From NCBI GenBank assembly GCA_018669845.1, contig JABHSO010000212.1, positions 1 through 64,000 of the forward strand: a DNA stretch of 64,000 nucleotides. Direction: 5' to 3'. Shown one piece after another: positions 7,408 to 16,821 of this stretch. This DNA is from Gammaproteobacteria bacterium (GTDB taxonomy: Bacteria; Pseudomonadota; Gammaproteobacteria; GCA-001735895). The notes beneath the pieces were generated by a model. It saw only the letters and a list, made by a program, of their open reading frames with translations, was not told where the DNA came from and made no database searches. The translations under genes were made by a program, and so were the position numbers. The stretch's first letter is position 1. The number at the start of each line of letters is the position of its first letter.

Positions 7408-9378
7408 ATGTGGAATAAATATATTCATTTAGCATTATTCATAACTTTTCTTTCATCTTTCAATATAAGCCAGGCCGATAATCAACTTAATCCAACAGAT
7501 GATTTTTATGCGTGGGTAAATAATGACTGGCTTGAAGCTGCTGTAATACCAGATGAAAAACCTGCAGTAAGTAACTTCTCAATAATTAATGAAAAGGTTT
7601 TGGGGCAGTTAAAAACAATGCTGTCGGTACTTCAGAGCTCTACTGATAAGTCAAAGGATGAGCAGAAGGTTGTTGATCTGTATAACGATTATATGAATAT
7701 TGATAGACGAAATAATCAGGGCATTACACCGATTGAAAGTGACTTAAAAGCTATTGAAGCAATAAAGACGGTTAATGATGTTTTTATGATGTTTGCAAAA
7801 CTTCAAAAGACTGGTGTCCCTGTACCTTTATTATATGGTGTGAGTGCAGATTATAAGCACTCAGATAAGCATTTGGTTGCTTTAGTACCAGGTGGACTTG
7901 GGTTGGGAAAAGATATTCTTGATGGAAAGGATGAGCGCTCTGAAAAGCAAAAAAAGCTTTACACTGAATTACTGTCAAAGCTGTTTATATTAGCTAAATT
8001 TGATCAAAGTGAAGATAGGGCTAAGCAAGTGCTTAACCTGGAGAAACAGTTGGCCAGCATACAGTGGACAAAGGTTGAAACTAGAAATATTGAAAAAATC
8101 TATAACATTGTAGATCAGGCACAATTGGAGGCAATGTTAGACAGTGTGCCTGCTTCAAGTTATATGAATAGTTTGGGAATTGCTTCGCAAAATCGTTATA
8201 TGATCATGCAACCCCCTTATATGAAAGGCCTGAATAACCTGATAGGTAGAACCAGTATTGATACATGGAAGAATTATTTTAGAGCAAGAATCCTGTCTTC
8301 TTTTGCAGGGTTATTGACATCAGAATTTAAGGCAGCAGAAACAGAGTTTAATATAAAAAAAGGACTTATCAAAAAAGAATCTGCTATGTGGAAGCAAAGT
8401 GTTCGCTTTCTAACAGGGAATGTAGAGCAGATGTTAGGGAAGCTCTATATAGAGCACTATTCGAGTGAAAAAATAAAAGCCAAAATTTTAGATGTAATTG
8501 GAAATATAAAAGAAGAGTATCGTTTATCAATATCCAATTCAGAGATATTTACTGCGGCAACAAAAAAGAAAGCACTGAATAAGCTTGCAAAGATGAGATA
8601 TAACGTTGGTTATCCTAATAAGTGGAAAGATTACTCTTCACTTGATATTCAGCCAGGTAACCTTATTGATAATTACAAAAATATTGCAACCTTTGATCAT
8701 CATCATGATCTAGATAAACTTGATAAACCAGTTGATAAGTCAGAGTGGTCCGTGTCACCTCATATAGTTAATGCATTTTATTCGCCCACTAAAAATAAAT
8801 TTGTGTTATTAGCTGCGATTCTTAATGAACCTTTTTTTAGCTTAGATGCGGATTATGCTGAAATTTATGGTGGTATTGGTTTTGTCATTGCACATGAGAT
8901 AGGACATGCTTTTGATGACACCGGTAGTCGATTTGATGCTAATGGTAACTTAAATAACTGGTGGCAGGAGATTGACCATAAAAAATATACTAAGCTTAAG
9001 AATGCACTAATAAAACAGGCTAATGAGTATGAAATCTTACCAGGAGTAACTTTAAATGGTGAGTTAGAAATAGGTGAGATTATTGGTGATTTGAATGGTG
9101 CACAAATTGCGTTAAGGGCATATCAAAAAATTATTAATGAAAAGAATTTAGATAAATTTAATGCTCAAAAGAAGTTTTTAAAACAGATTGCAAAAACATG
9201 GCGTTTAAAAATAAGACAAGAGTATCTTTTATATTTAATTGAATCTGATCCACATCCCCATTCAGAGTTTAGGACTAATGGTATTGTTAAACATATTGAT
9301 GAATTTCATGAAGTTTTTGCCACAATGCCAGGGGAAAAAATGTATCTACAACCTGAACAAAGAATAAGTATGTGGTAA
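7408..9378 (+). CDS. M13-family zinc endopeptidase (neprilysin/PepO-like)
   Basis: The 656-residue protein begins with a signal peptide (hydrophobic LALFITFLSSFNI, cleavage near SQADN). The M13 N-terminal domain follows, starting with the typical PTDDFYAWVNNDW. The catalytic zinc site is VIAHEIGHAFDD (HExxH), with the third ligand in EIIGDLNGAQIA. The family's usual NAYY substrate-binding motif appears as NAFYSPT. The end MYLQPEQRISMW lacks the Cys of the CRVW end of mammalian members but keeps the final W. It probably degrades peptides in the periplasm. The start has a purine-rich AGGACAGGGA upstream. It is followed after 56 bp by a CPBP protease gene. Confidence 0.93.
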   Translation: MWNKYIHLALFITFLSSFNISQADNQLNPTDDFYAWVNNDWLEAAVIPDEKPAVSNFSIINEKVLGQLKTMLSVLQSSTDKSKDEQKVVDLYNDYMNIDRRNNQGITPIESDLKAIEAIKTVNDVFMMFAKLQKTGVPVPLLYGVSADYKHSDKHLVALVPGGLGLGKDILDGKDERSEKQKKLYTELLSKLFILAKFDQSEDRAKQVLNLEKQLASIQWTKVETRNIEKIYNIVDQAQLEAMLDSVPASSYMNSLGIASQNRYMIMQPPYMKGLNNLIGRTSIDTWKNYFRARILSSFAGLLTSEFKAAETEFNIKKGLIKKESAMWKQSVRFLTGNVEQMLGKLYIEHYSSEKIKAKILDVIGNIKEEYRLSISNSEIFTAATKKKALNKLAKMRYNVGYPNKWKDYSSLDIQPGNLIDNYKNIATFDHHHDLDKLDKPVDKSEWSVSPHIVNAFYSPTKNKFVLLAAILNEPFFSLDADYAEIYGGIGFVIAHEIGHAFDDTGSRFDANGNLNNWWQEIDHKKYTKLKNALIKQANEYEILPGVTLNGELEIGEIIGDLNGAQIALRAYQKIINEKNLDKFNAQKKFLKQIAKTWRLKIRQEYLLYLIESDPHPHSEFRTNGIVKHIDEFHEVFATMPGEKMYLQPEQRISMW

Positions 9379-9434
9379 TGATTTTGCTTTCAGCATTACT
9401 TTTGTCTAAACCGATAAGTATCAAGTATTAAATT

Positions 9435-10214
9435 ATGTTTAAAAATAATAAATTATTAATTGCTTTGGTTGTATTTATTGTATGGGTTTTGATTACTTTT
9501 ATTGGGATCATACTTCAAGTTAATGGGGCGTTAGGGCTTGATAAGCTGGTTACTCAAGGTGTTGTGTTTGCCTTTGTTGCGGCATCTGCTTTGCTTTTAT
9601 TTTTTGTAATCTATTCAAAATGGGAAAATATTGGTTTTAATTGGCCAGCCTCTAAAAAAAGTTGGCTATTGCTGTGGTTACCATTGATTTATGTTTTTGC
9701 TTTTATGGCAGGTGCTTTAAGCAATGAGTTACCCAGTAATGACATAATTTTTCTGATCCTTTTTAATACTATGCTGGTAGGCTTTTCTGAAGAAGTGATG
9801 TTTAGAGGGGTTCTATTACAAGGGGCTTTATCTCGATTTTCTATCTGGCCGGCTATTATATTTGTTTCTGTTGCCTTTGGCATGGTTCACTCACTTAACG
9901 CTTTTATAACAGGTGAGGTCACGTCTGCCATTATTCAATCTGTCGCAGCCTTCATGACTGGTTTTTACTTTATGGCAATTCGTGTGCGTTCCGGTTCGCT
10001 AATTCCAGGTATATTGCTACATTGGTTTTATGATTTTTCAATCTTTATGATGGTTTATAAAGAAGCGGGTGCTTCTAAACTTGTAGAGCAAACACCTCAG
10101 CTAGATACTTTGCCTCAAATATTGCCCATATTAATGGTTATTCCTTTATTTCTTTATGGATTTTACTTATTGCGAAATGTTAAACAAGATATTAATGGCA
10201 TTAAAAGTCAATGA
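9435..10214 (+). CDS. CPBP-family intramembrane glutamic endopeptidase
   Basis: This 259-residue protein has about seven or eight membrane segments. The three CPBP (Abi/CAAX protease) motifs are visible: SEEVMFRGVLLQG (paired Glu and Arg), FGMVHSLNAF (His), and GILLHWFYDFS (His/Asp). The family cleaves within membranes; bacterial substrates are mostly unknown. Its stop overlaps the start of the following MscS-type channel gene by 4 nt (ATGA), so the two are translationally coupled. Confidence 0.9.
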   Translation: MFKNNKLLIALVVFIVWVLITFIGIILQVNGALGLDKLVTQGVVFAFVAASALLLFFVIYSKWENIGFNWPASKKSWLLLWLPLIYVFAFMAGALSNELPSNDIIFLILFNTMLVGFSEEVMFRGVLLQGALSRFSIWPAIIFVSVAFGMVHSLNAFITGEVTSAIIQSVAAFMTGFYFMAIRVRSGSLIPGILLHWFYDFSIFMMVYKEAGASKLVEQTPQLDTLPQILPILMVIPLFLYGFYLLRNVKQDINGIKSQ

Positions 10215-12664
10215 AGAAAATAGTGTTTTTTACTTTGTTGTCATGGCAATCAATAACTTGGGTTTGTAGCCTTTTTTTTCTATTCTTGCTTCCTGTGCAG
10301 GCTCAGCAGTTAGCAACTGATACTCCAGATCAAATTATAGAATTAAAAGAAATCCAAATTATTCAGCCAGCGGATATATTGGCAATATCAGAAAAGGATC
10401 ATTCCAGACTTATTAACCTTCAGCAACAAATGCTATCTGATTCCGATATCAATCAGCTTAAATCCAATGCTGATGTCATCATAAAAAAATGGAACAAAAT
10501 TGCAGCTGAGCAGGGCATTAAAAATCCTGAGCGTCTCAGTTTTCAAGCCCAAAAAAACTACTCGATTCAATTATCAAAACTACAAAAAGATTACGTTGAA
10601 TTTAAAAAAATAGTTGTACATAACTCTTCAGTGGTGCAAAAAGATAGAGATGTATTGCGTGATATGCGCATAATCTGGCAAGAAACCTCCAAACAGTCTG
10701 ATACCTTAGACATAGCAGAGACTATGAAAAGCAGGATTAAGGATATGATCAAGGAGATCAAATCTCTGGATGAAGAGGAAAGTAATAAAATAAATACGTT
10801 ACTTCACTTGCATAAAACAATTTCAAAAAGTGAAGAGAAAGTGATTTCATTGTTGACCCTTTATAAGGAATTGAATAAGAATAAAAATGAAAGTGTTTTT
10901 AATCAAAATATGGCCCCTCTATGGCAAGGGTTTAAAGTTTCAGAAGAAATTGACGGTATTGTAAATTCAATCCAACTTTCTAAACAGAATAACCTGCAGT
11001 CAATCAAGGATTTTTATTTTTCTCAAAAGCCAAGAATAAGTTTTGATGCTTTGTTTCTGATAGCTCTACTCTTAGTAATGCACTGGTTACGACAGTATCG
11101 TGAAGAATGGAGTAAAGACGACTCTCTTGCTGCAGCTGTTCATGTGTTATCTCGACCAATTGCCTCTGCAATATTGATTTTAATTATTACTGCAATGCTA
11201 ATTTTTGGTGAAACACCTCCCATTATTGAATGGATGATTGGTTTAGTGATTGCCCTGATATCCGTACGAATTCTCTATGGTCTTTTGCCTGAAGTTTTTC
11301 GTAGACCGTTAATAGTGATAGCCCTGCTATACACTTTGCTCGATATACCCGCGCTCATACTCGATAATATTTTACTGGAGCGTTTAATTGTTTTTGTGCT
11401 GACAGTTCTTGCCCTAAGTTACCTTTTGTATGAAAAGTATATTGCACAAATTTCATCCTCTGAATTATTCTTGCAGAAGCGTTTTTTATATTTCATTATC
11501 CACATTGTGATGGCGTTATTAGCACTATCACTACTGAGTAATTTAAGTGGGTTTTATGACCTTTCTAAATTACTTACCTATGGTATTATTCATAGCGTGT
11601 TTGTTGGTGTTTTATTTTTTTCAAGTTTGTTGGTGATTCAAAGTATTCTAACTTTGCTTTTAAGAACGCGTTCAATCAGCGCTCTTAAAAGTGTTAGGAC
11701 ACATAGAGATATCATTCAAAATAGGATTGTTAAAATACTTCGATTGATAACGGGGCTTGTATGGGTTGTTATTGTTTTAAATGAGTTTCATATTGCGACA
11801 GCTACCTTTTCCTTTATTGGTAGTATTCTGAGCCAACATCTTATTGTTGGTAGTATTGATATCTCCCTGGCAGATATTGTTTTATTTGTACTCACTTTGT
11901 GGATTTCTATCTGGATTTCACGTTTTGTAAATTTTCTTTTGGAAGAAGAAATTTATTATCATGTCAGGCTTCCTCGTGGTGTGCCGTCTACTATTTCAAT
12001 GCTCACTCGTTATACCATCATTGGTATTGGTTTAATGTTTGCATTTTCTGTAGCAAGTATAGAGCTTTCTAAATTTGCCATATTAGCTGGTGCATTAGGC
12101 GTTGGTATTGGTTTTGGATTACAAAATATCGTTAATAACTTTGTATCAGGTTTAATACTAGCATTTGAGAGACCGATTCAAAGTGGTGATACGATTCAAA
12201 CGGGAACTCTATATGGGCAGGTAAAGCGCATAGGTTTTCGCTCAAGTACCGTAAGAACATTCGAAGGGGCAGAAGTTATAGTTCCTAATGCCAATTTAGT
12301 ATCTACTGAGGTTACTAATTGGACATTGTCTGATCAACTAAGACGTATTGAAATTCCGATTGGGGTTGAATATGGCACTGACCCTGAACGGGTAATAGAG
12401 CTTTTAGTGGAAACTGCTAAAAATGAAAATCAGGTTATATCAAAACCTGAGCCTCATGCTTTATTTCTTAATCACGGGGACAGTTCTCTGGATTTTTTAC
12501 TGCGATTCTGGATCAGTGAATTTAATGACTGGGCTTTTATACGTAGCAGAGTGAATATTGCTATAAACAAAGCTTTAGTCGCAGATGGTATAGGAATACC
12601 CTTTCCTCAACGAGATATCAACTTGAAAGCTGATATAGAGACGTTATTATCTAAAACGGATTAA
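10211..12664 (+). CDS. Large MscS-family mechanosensitive channel
   Basis: The 817-residue protein starts with a signal peptide ending near VQAQQ. A periplasmic coiled-coil region (about 40-270) follows, then multiple membrane helices (about 275-620). The MscS core includes the pore helix region GALGVGIGFGLQNIVNNFVSG and the beta domain starting FERPIQSGDTI. This layout resembles MscK/YbdG-like or DUF3772-type large MscS relatives, which open under membrane tension and protect against osmotic downshock. It is coupled by a 4-nt overlap to the CPBP protease upstream. Confidence 0.92.
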   Translation: MKKIVFFTLLSWQSITWVCSLFFLFLLPVQAQQLATDTPDQIIELKEIQIIQPADILAISEKDHSRLINLQQQMLSDSDINQLKSNADVIIKKWNKIAAEQGIKNPERLSFQAQKNYSIQLSKLQKDYVEFKKIVVHNSSVVQKDRDVLRDMRIIWQETSKQSDTLDIAETMKSRIKDMIKEIKSLDEEESNKINTLLHLHKTISKSEEKVISLLTLYKELNKNKNESVFNQNMAPLWQGFKVSEEIDGIVNSIQLSKQNNLQSIKDFYFSQKPRISFDALFLIALLLVMHWLRQYREEWSKDDSLAAAVHVLSRPIASAILILIITAMLIFGETPPIIEWMIGLVIALISVRILYGLLPEVFRRPLIVIALLYTLLDIPALILDNILLERLIVFVLTVLALSYLLYEKYIAQISSSELFLQKRFLYFIIHIVMALLALSLLSNLSGFYDLSKLLTYGIIHSVFVGVLFFSSLLVIQSILTLLLRTRSISALKSVRTHRDIIQNRIVKILRLITGLVWVVIVLNEFHIATATFSFIGSILSQHLIVGSIDISLADIVLFVLTLWISIWISRFVNFLLEEEIYYHVRLPRGVPSTISMLTRYTIIGIGLMFAFSVASIELSKFAILAGALGVGIGFGLQNIVNNFVSGLILAFERPIQSGDTIQTGTLYGQVKRIGFRSSTVRTFEGAEVIVPNANLVSTEVTNWTLSDQLRRIEIPIGVEYGTDPERVIELLVETAKNENQVISKPEPHALFLNHGDSSLDFLLRFWISEFNDWAFIRSRVNIAINKALVADGIGIPFPQRDINLKADIETLLSKTD

Positions 12665-12908
12665 CTTATATTGAATTTTTATATTATGGAGAAACTTAAT
12701 AAAAAATAAAATCATACCTGAGATTAGATGTTGCAGAGTGGCATGACAACTTTATCTATTGGGGTCTTTATTATTCACTAAGTATTAGTCGAGTAAGCGC
12801 CATTTTGGATCATTGATTAGTTACTCTATGAATGAGAAAATAATTCGGCATTTCACAATATTACGTATGTAACAAAGCACGATTTTTGTACGTGTTACGT
12901 AATCACCT

Positions 12909-12915
12909 GTTAGGC
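12909..12915 (+). other. GTTAGGC motif just before a hypothetical gene (integron-core-like, weak)
   Basis: GTTAGGC lies 8 bp before the ATG at 12923, as is common at the start of integron gene cassettes. An imperfect ATTACGTA...TACGTAAT inverted repeat lies just upstream. The next two ORFs both end in TAACAA. No complete attC site or integrase is visible, so this is only suggestive. Confidence 0.2.
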
Positions 12916-12922
12916 AAAAAAA

Positions 12923-13342
12923 ATGGCAATAAATTATAAAGACATAGAACTAGCCTTCGATTTTGTTAATTTCGGTCAGCCCTATGAACATGAAGCATAT
13001 TTAAATCTTTACACTGGCGAAACCTATTGGCATTCGGAAATTGGAGACAATGAGGAAGAGTTACCAGATGATATTGATGATGAAACAAAATATATTCCTC
13101 TACCGCACAAAAATGATTTAAACCTGGATAAAAAACTTGTTCTTAAGTTTGCATATCAATACCTACCGGACGATGCAGAAAAAGTAGAAAATATTTTCGG
13201 ACACAAAGGGGCATATTCCAGGTTCAAAGATATCTTAGAAACTAAAGGTAAAGTTGAAGAATGGTATGAATATGAAAGTAAAGCAGCTGAAAAAGCATTA
13301 CGTGAGTGGTGTAAAATAAATGAAATCAAAATTAATGGCTAA
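12923..13342 (+). CDS. UPF0158-like hypothetical protein
   Basis: This 139-residue acidic cytoplasmic protein is without signal or membrane segments. The start (DIELAFDFVN) and the YLNLYTGETYWHSE segment resemble the UPF0158 family, whose role is unknown. It ends 11 bp before the next gene, with which it could be co-transcribed. Codon use is very AT-rich compared with the copper-ATPase region, as are the neighbours up to 14.2 kb, which hints at acquisition. Confidence 0.72.
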   Translation: MAINYKDIELAFDFVNFGQPYEHEAYLNLYTGETYWHSEIGDNEEELPDDIDDETKYIPLPHKNDLNLDKKLVLKFAYQYLPDDAEKVENIFGHKGAYSRFKDILETKGKVEEWYEYESKAAEKALREWCKINEIKING

Positions 13343-13353
13343 CAAAAATAAGA

Positions 13354-13857
13354 ATGAGCATTGAACAAGAAATTGCAGCATGGGATGGAAAGTCATCTGA
13401 CGATATTGCTGTTATGTATGAATCTCATTCCAAGGAGTCATCTTTTTCTGATGAAATTGTAAAATTTATAAAAAATACGTCATATCAAAAAGCTGCGACC
13501 TGGTTATTAAAATATTATTTAGAATCGGGAAATCATCTTGAAAAAACTAAAATAAAATCAATCTACAACTTTTTGCTAGAGATTGAAAACTGGGAGACAA
13601 AATTACATATACTGCAAAGTATTCCTTTCATGCCAATATCAAAAAATGAAATAAAAACAGTTGAAGCCTTTCTCAGGGTTTCATTAACTGATTCTAATAA
13701 ATTTATTAGGGCATGGGCGTATAATGGTTTTTATGAAATGGCAATACAATATCCAGAATATAAGAATGAAACAAAACAGTTTTTTGAGATGGCAATGAGA
13801 GATGAAGCAGCATCCGTCAAAGCCAGAATTCGCAACATAATTAAAAAAGATTTCTAA
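13354..13857 (+). CDS. Hypothetical protein, alpha-helical (HEAT-like)
   Basis: I do not recognise this 167-residue soluble protein. The second half (FIRAWAYNGFYEMAIQYPEY, then EAASVKARIRNIIKK) has the look of HEAT/armadillo helices. It follows the UPF0158-like gene by 11 bp. There is no clear ribosome site other than AATAAGA. It may function with its upstream neighbour. Confidence 0.65.
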   Translation: MSIEQEIAAWDGKSSDDIAVMYESHSKESSFSDEIVKFIKNTSYQKAATWLLKYYLESGNHLEKTKIKSIYNFLLEIENWETKLHILQSIPFMPISKNEIKTVEAFLRVSLTDSNKFIRAWAYNGFYEMAIQYPEYKNETKQFFEMAMRDEAASVKARIRNIIKKDF

Positions 13858-13929
13858 CAATTAAAATACACTCAAAATAGCAATAGTAAATTTTAGAATA
13901 TCTCGTTTTAAAAGTGAAAAAGACAAAAT

Positions 13930-14175
13930 ATGATCGAAAGATACCTTATCAATTACGAACAGGAATTAAAATGGATTGCTCTTGTTTTAGGCATTATAAG
14001 TACAATTGCCATAGTACAAAACTGGTACCCGTTTACAATGTTTGTAAGTCTACCGTTTTGCCTTATCTGGGTATGTTACGCATGGCTGCATACTGAGCGT
14101 CAACTAAAATATATTAATATTATATTTTCCATCCTATACATATATGGGATCATTCGTTACATACTTATTGAGTAA
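13930..14175 (+). CDS. Small membrane protein, hypothetical
   Basis: The 81-residue protein has three predicted membrane helices (about 16-33, 36-52, 60-78) and charged linkers. I cannot assign a role. The overlapping ORF 13914-14096 in another frame is a shadow. Confidence 0.6.
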   Translation: MIERYLINYEQELKWIALVLGIISTIAIVQNWYPFTMFVSLPFCLIWVCYAWLHTERQLKYINIIFSILYIYGIIRYILIE

Positions 14176-14375
14176 GAACAGTGTCACTTTCAAAGATCTG
14201 GATATTGCTCTCGAACGATTGAATACATCCAGGTGTAGAAATATTTACTCCCTGTAGTCAATAGATGAATAATTTATATCTGATTGCAGGCTTAATCTCA
14301 TTAAAGTTGATAGTGCAATACAAAATTCTCCAGCTATAATTCTGGCCATTCAATTTCTAATGAAACAAATAGATA

Positions 14376-14744
14376 ATGGCTAAACTTATTTTTAAACTTA
14401 AATCAGTGTCTTTTGACGAAGCCGATGATATAAAAAATCTGCTAACCGAAAATAAAATAGATTTTTACGAGTCACCTGCTGGCAACTGGGAGATATCCCT
14501 TCACGGGCTTTGGTTAAATGATGAGTCTCAATGCATTCAGGCAAAACAACTAATAGATGAATATCAGCTTAAAAGAGGCCAGCGAATAAGGTTGGAAACT
14601 CAGCAGAAAATTGATAAAGGTGAGTTTGAAACATTTTTTCAGCGACTATTAAACAGGCCTGCTCAGTTTATTTTTCTTCTAGCTATTATTCTTTTTATAC
14701 TTTATTTATCTATCATGCCTTTTCTCAAAATTGGTCAGGCATAA
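14376..14744 (+). CDS. DUF6164-like membrane-anchored protein
   Basis: This 122-residue protein has a soluble N-terminal part of about 95 residues, resembling small alpha/beta signal-transducing-like domains (FKLKSVSFDEADDIKNLLTENKIDFYES). One membrane helix follows near the C-terminus (FIFLLAIILFILYLSIM). It looks like the DUF6164 family of Gammaproteobacteria, function unknown. It stands alone. Confidence 0.7.
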   Translation: MAKLIFKLKSVSFDEADDIKNLLTENKIDFYESPAGNWEISLHGLWLNDESQCIQAKQLIDEYQLKRGQRIRLETQQKIDKGEFETFFQRLLNRPAQFIFLLAIILFILYLSIMPFLKIGQA

Positions 14745-14948
14745 AAGTCCAGTTTTCATCTGCCAGGCGGCGAGCAGTCCATCCATTGGTTGCGTCACAA
14801 ACCGGTAGAAAATTACAGTATGTCAGAAAGGGCCAGTATGGATCGACAGCAGGCTTCAAGGACTTTTAAAATTTGACTGAATTGTACCAACATTGTCAAC
14901 TCTAGTTATTCTGGGTCTTATAGTTAGTTGCTGTTAAACTGATTAACC

Positions 14949-15278
14949 ATGGGTAGAGTCGATCGGGAAAAGAAAACTATTGATGTCATGGTGAGAATCT
15001 ACTGCCATGACCATCACAAGACATCCGATGATCTATGTGCTGACTGTCTCACTTTACAGGATTATGCTCACAGCCGCCTGGATGCCTGTCCCTTCGATGA
15101 TGAAAAACCAGCCTGTAATAAATGTGCTGTACACTGTTATTCTTCTAAAATGCGGGAGCAGGTAAGAAAGATAATGCGTTACTCCGGCCCACGCATGATA
15201 TTAAAACACCCACTATTGTCGCTATTGCACTTGCTTGATCTTATAGGAGAAGCGCCACAACTTAAGAAACGCCGTTGA
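14949..15278 (+). CDS. YgbA_NO family (nitrous oxide-stimulated promoter) protein
   Basis: The 109-residue protein has a Cys-rich N-terminal half: IYCHDHH, LCADC, ACPFDDEKPACNKCAVHCY. It then has RKIMRYSGPRMILKHPLLSLLHLLD, the conserved signature of the YgbA_NO family (Pfam PF11756). The E. coli member ygbA is induced by NO under NsrR control; its biochemical role is not settled. Finding it 1.5 kb from NO-reductase-like genes supports an NO-related neighbourhood. I saw no clear NsrR or FNR box upstream. Confidence 0.85.
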   Translation: MGRVDREKKTIDVMVRIYCHDHHKTSDDLCADCLTLQDYAHSRLDACPFDDEKPACNKCAVHCYSSKMREQVRKIMRYSGPRMILKHPLLSLLHLLDLIGEAPQLKKRR

Positions 15279-15446
15279 AAGGAGTAATGTCAAACAGACA
15301 AAAATGTTTGGATTATAGTTACCCATAAACGGCTGCTTTAAGTTGAAGAACCTATTGAGGGAAGCCTCCCAATTGGCGAGTTAATGCCAGTTGGTGTCAT
15401 TCATAGCTTGTAAATTGATTAATAAATAGGGTGATAGCTGTAACAA

Positions 15447-16064
15447 CTATTGTATTAGTACCATTAATTGCCACCCAGCAAACCCGAGCAAGAAGATTCC
15501 CGCTGTCCGGCTAATCCATTTCAGAGTATCTGAATTTATTTTATGCTTGATTAGTGTTACCACTGCTACCAGGCTTAGCCACCAAACTACTGAACCTAAA
15601 AAGACTCCTAATACCATGATTCCTGCTGAACCTGTATCTAAGCTCATATTGCCACCCATAGATGCAAATACAGCAATAAATGAAAGGATTGTTATCGGGT
15701 TTGCTATGGTCAGTAAAAATGTAGACACAAATGATACCAGTGCATTATTTGAAAGCACTTCCTGAGTTACCTGGTTTTGATTATCAGATCTTAAGAATTT
15801 TACTCCCAGCCATATCAAAAAAATTATTCCAAATATAGCCAGGGGTTTTGCTGCAGATGTCAGGACATGGGTTAATGCTGTTAAACTAAATGCACCAATT
15901 GCACCATAAATGGCATCTGCTGTTGCTGCTCCAAATCCAGAAGCTAAGCCTGATTTTGAACCTTGAATTAAGGTGCGCTGAATACAGATTAGACCAATAG
16001 GACCGACAGGAGCGGCTATGGCAAAACCAACAAAAATTGCCTTACTGAATAGTAAATAATCCAT
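15447..16064 (-). CDS. LysE/RhtB-family amino-acid exporter
   Basis: This is a ~205-residue membrane protein with six hydrophobic segments. The typical N-terminus is FVGFAIAAPVGPIGLICIQRTL, with a Gly-rich second helix GLASGFGAATADAIYGAIG. The family exports amino acids. The start at 16064 gives the canonical N-terminus; the track's ATG at 16076 adds four residues. It is divergent from an Lrp/AsnC regulator, a common pairing in which the regulator controls the exporter in response to an amino acid. Confidence 0.9.
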   Translation of the reverse strand: MDYLLFSKAIFVGFAIAAPVGPIGLICIQRTLIQGSKSGLASGFGAATADAIYGAIGAFSLTALTHVLTSAAKPLAIFGIIFLIWLGVKFLRSDNQNQVTQEVLSNNALVSFVSTFLLTIANPITILSFIAVFASMGGNMSLDTGSAGIMVLGVFLGSVVWWLSLVAVVTLIKHKINSDTLKWISRTAGIFLLGFAGWQLMVLIQ

Positions 16065-16199
16065 AACAAGTACCATTTATTTATCTTAAGTAGTAGGCAA
16101 TATTTTGATAAACAATCATGCTGTATTAAATGGATTAAACTATGTGTTTTAAATAAAATACCTTAATATTTAAGGCGCAAACTTAAAAATGGTTAAAAA

Positions 16200-16655
16200 A
16201 TGAATATTGATGCTATTTCATGGAAAATATTACGTACTTTACAGTCAAAAGGCCGAATTTCGATAAAAGCTCTTGCTGGTAAAATTGATCTTTCGATACC
16301 AGCTACATCAGAACGGCTTAAGCGATTAGAAGAAACAAAAGTTATTGAAGGTTATAAAGCTGTTATCTCTCTTCCTGCTGTTGGGTACCAGGTAATGGCC
16401 GTAATAGGAATGACAACGCCTAAGCCTGACAAAGAAAGATTGGTGAAAATATTAAATAAAATGCCAGAGGTAATTGAGTGCCTTCATGTGACAGGTCAGG
16501 ACTCATATCTTCTTAGAGTTGTATCAAAAGATATAAATCACCTGGAAAAATTTATTGAATCTATAAACAAGTACGGAGAAACAAGAACTTCCATCGTTAT
16601 GTCACAACCCATTCCTTTAAGATCAGTTGATGCGATTGATAATTCAATTTTATAG
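16200..16655 (+). CDS. Lrp/AsnC-family transcriptional regulator
   Basis: This 151-residue protein begins with the typical winged helix (ISWKILRTLQSKGRISIKALAGKIDLSIPATSERLKRLEE). It ends with an AsnC/RAM ligand-binding domain, including the CLHVTGQDSYLLRVV segment. It is divergent from the LysE exporter across 135 bp and likely regulates it. Full family length. Confidence 0.93.
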   Translation: MNIDAISWKILRTLQSKGRISIKALAGKIDLSIPATSERLKRLEETKVIEGYKAVISLPAVGYQVMAVIGMTTPKPDKERLVKILNKMPEVIECLHVTGQDSYLLRVVSKDINHLEKFIESINKYGETRTSIVMSQPIPLRSVDAIDNSIL

Positions 16656-16821
16656 CTTATGCAGGGAGTAGGTGAATATTACAGAAGTGTGACAGGCAAA
16701 TACGTTTTACTTCTGTGGATGGGATTTATCCTGACCCTGATGAGCAACGATTCCGGAAGATCATTCAAATAACAAATATCAACCGGAATGGTCACTCATG
16801 AAAGGCCAGAATATTTAAAAG

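Noticed and set aside
12860-12915. Possible integron attC site
   Set aside because: GTTAGGC is present, but no matching GCCTAAC partner or L boxes at proper spacing are seen.
13914-14096. 60-residue ORF overlapping the small membrane protein
   Set aside because: Out-of-frame shadow; the 13930-14175 frame has coherent membrane helices.
14745-14948. NsrR or FNR binding site before the YgbA_NO gene
   Set aside because: No convincing match by eye; a matrix scan would be needed.
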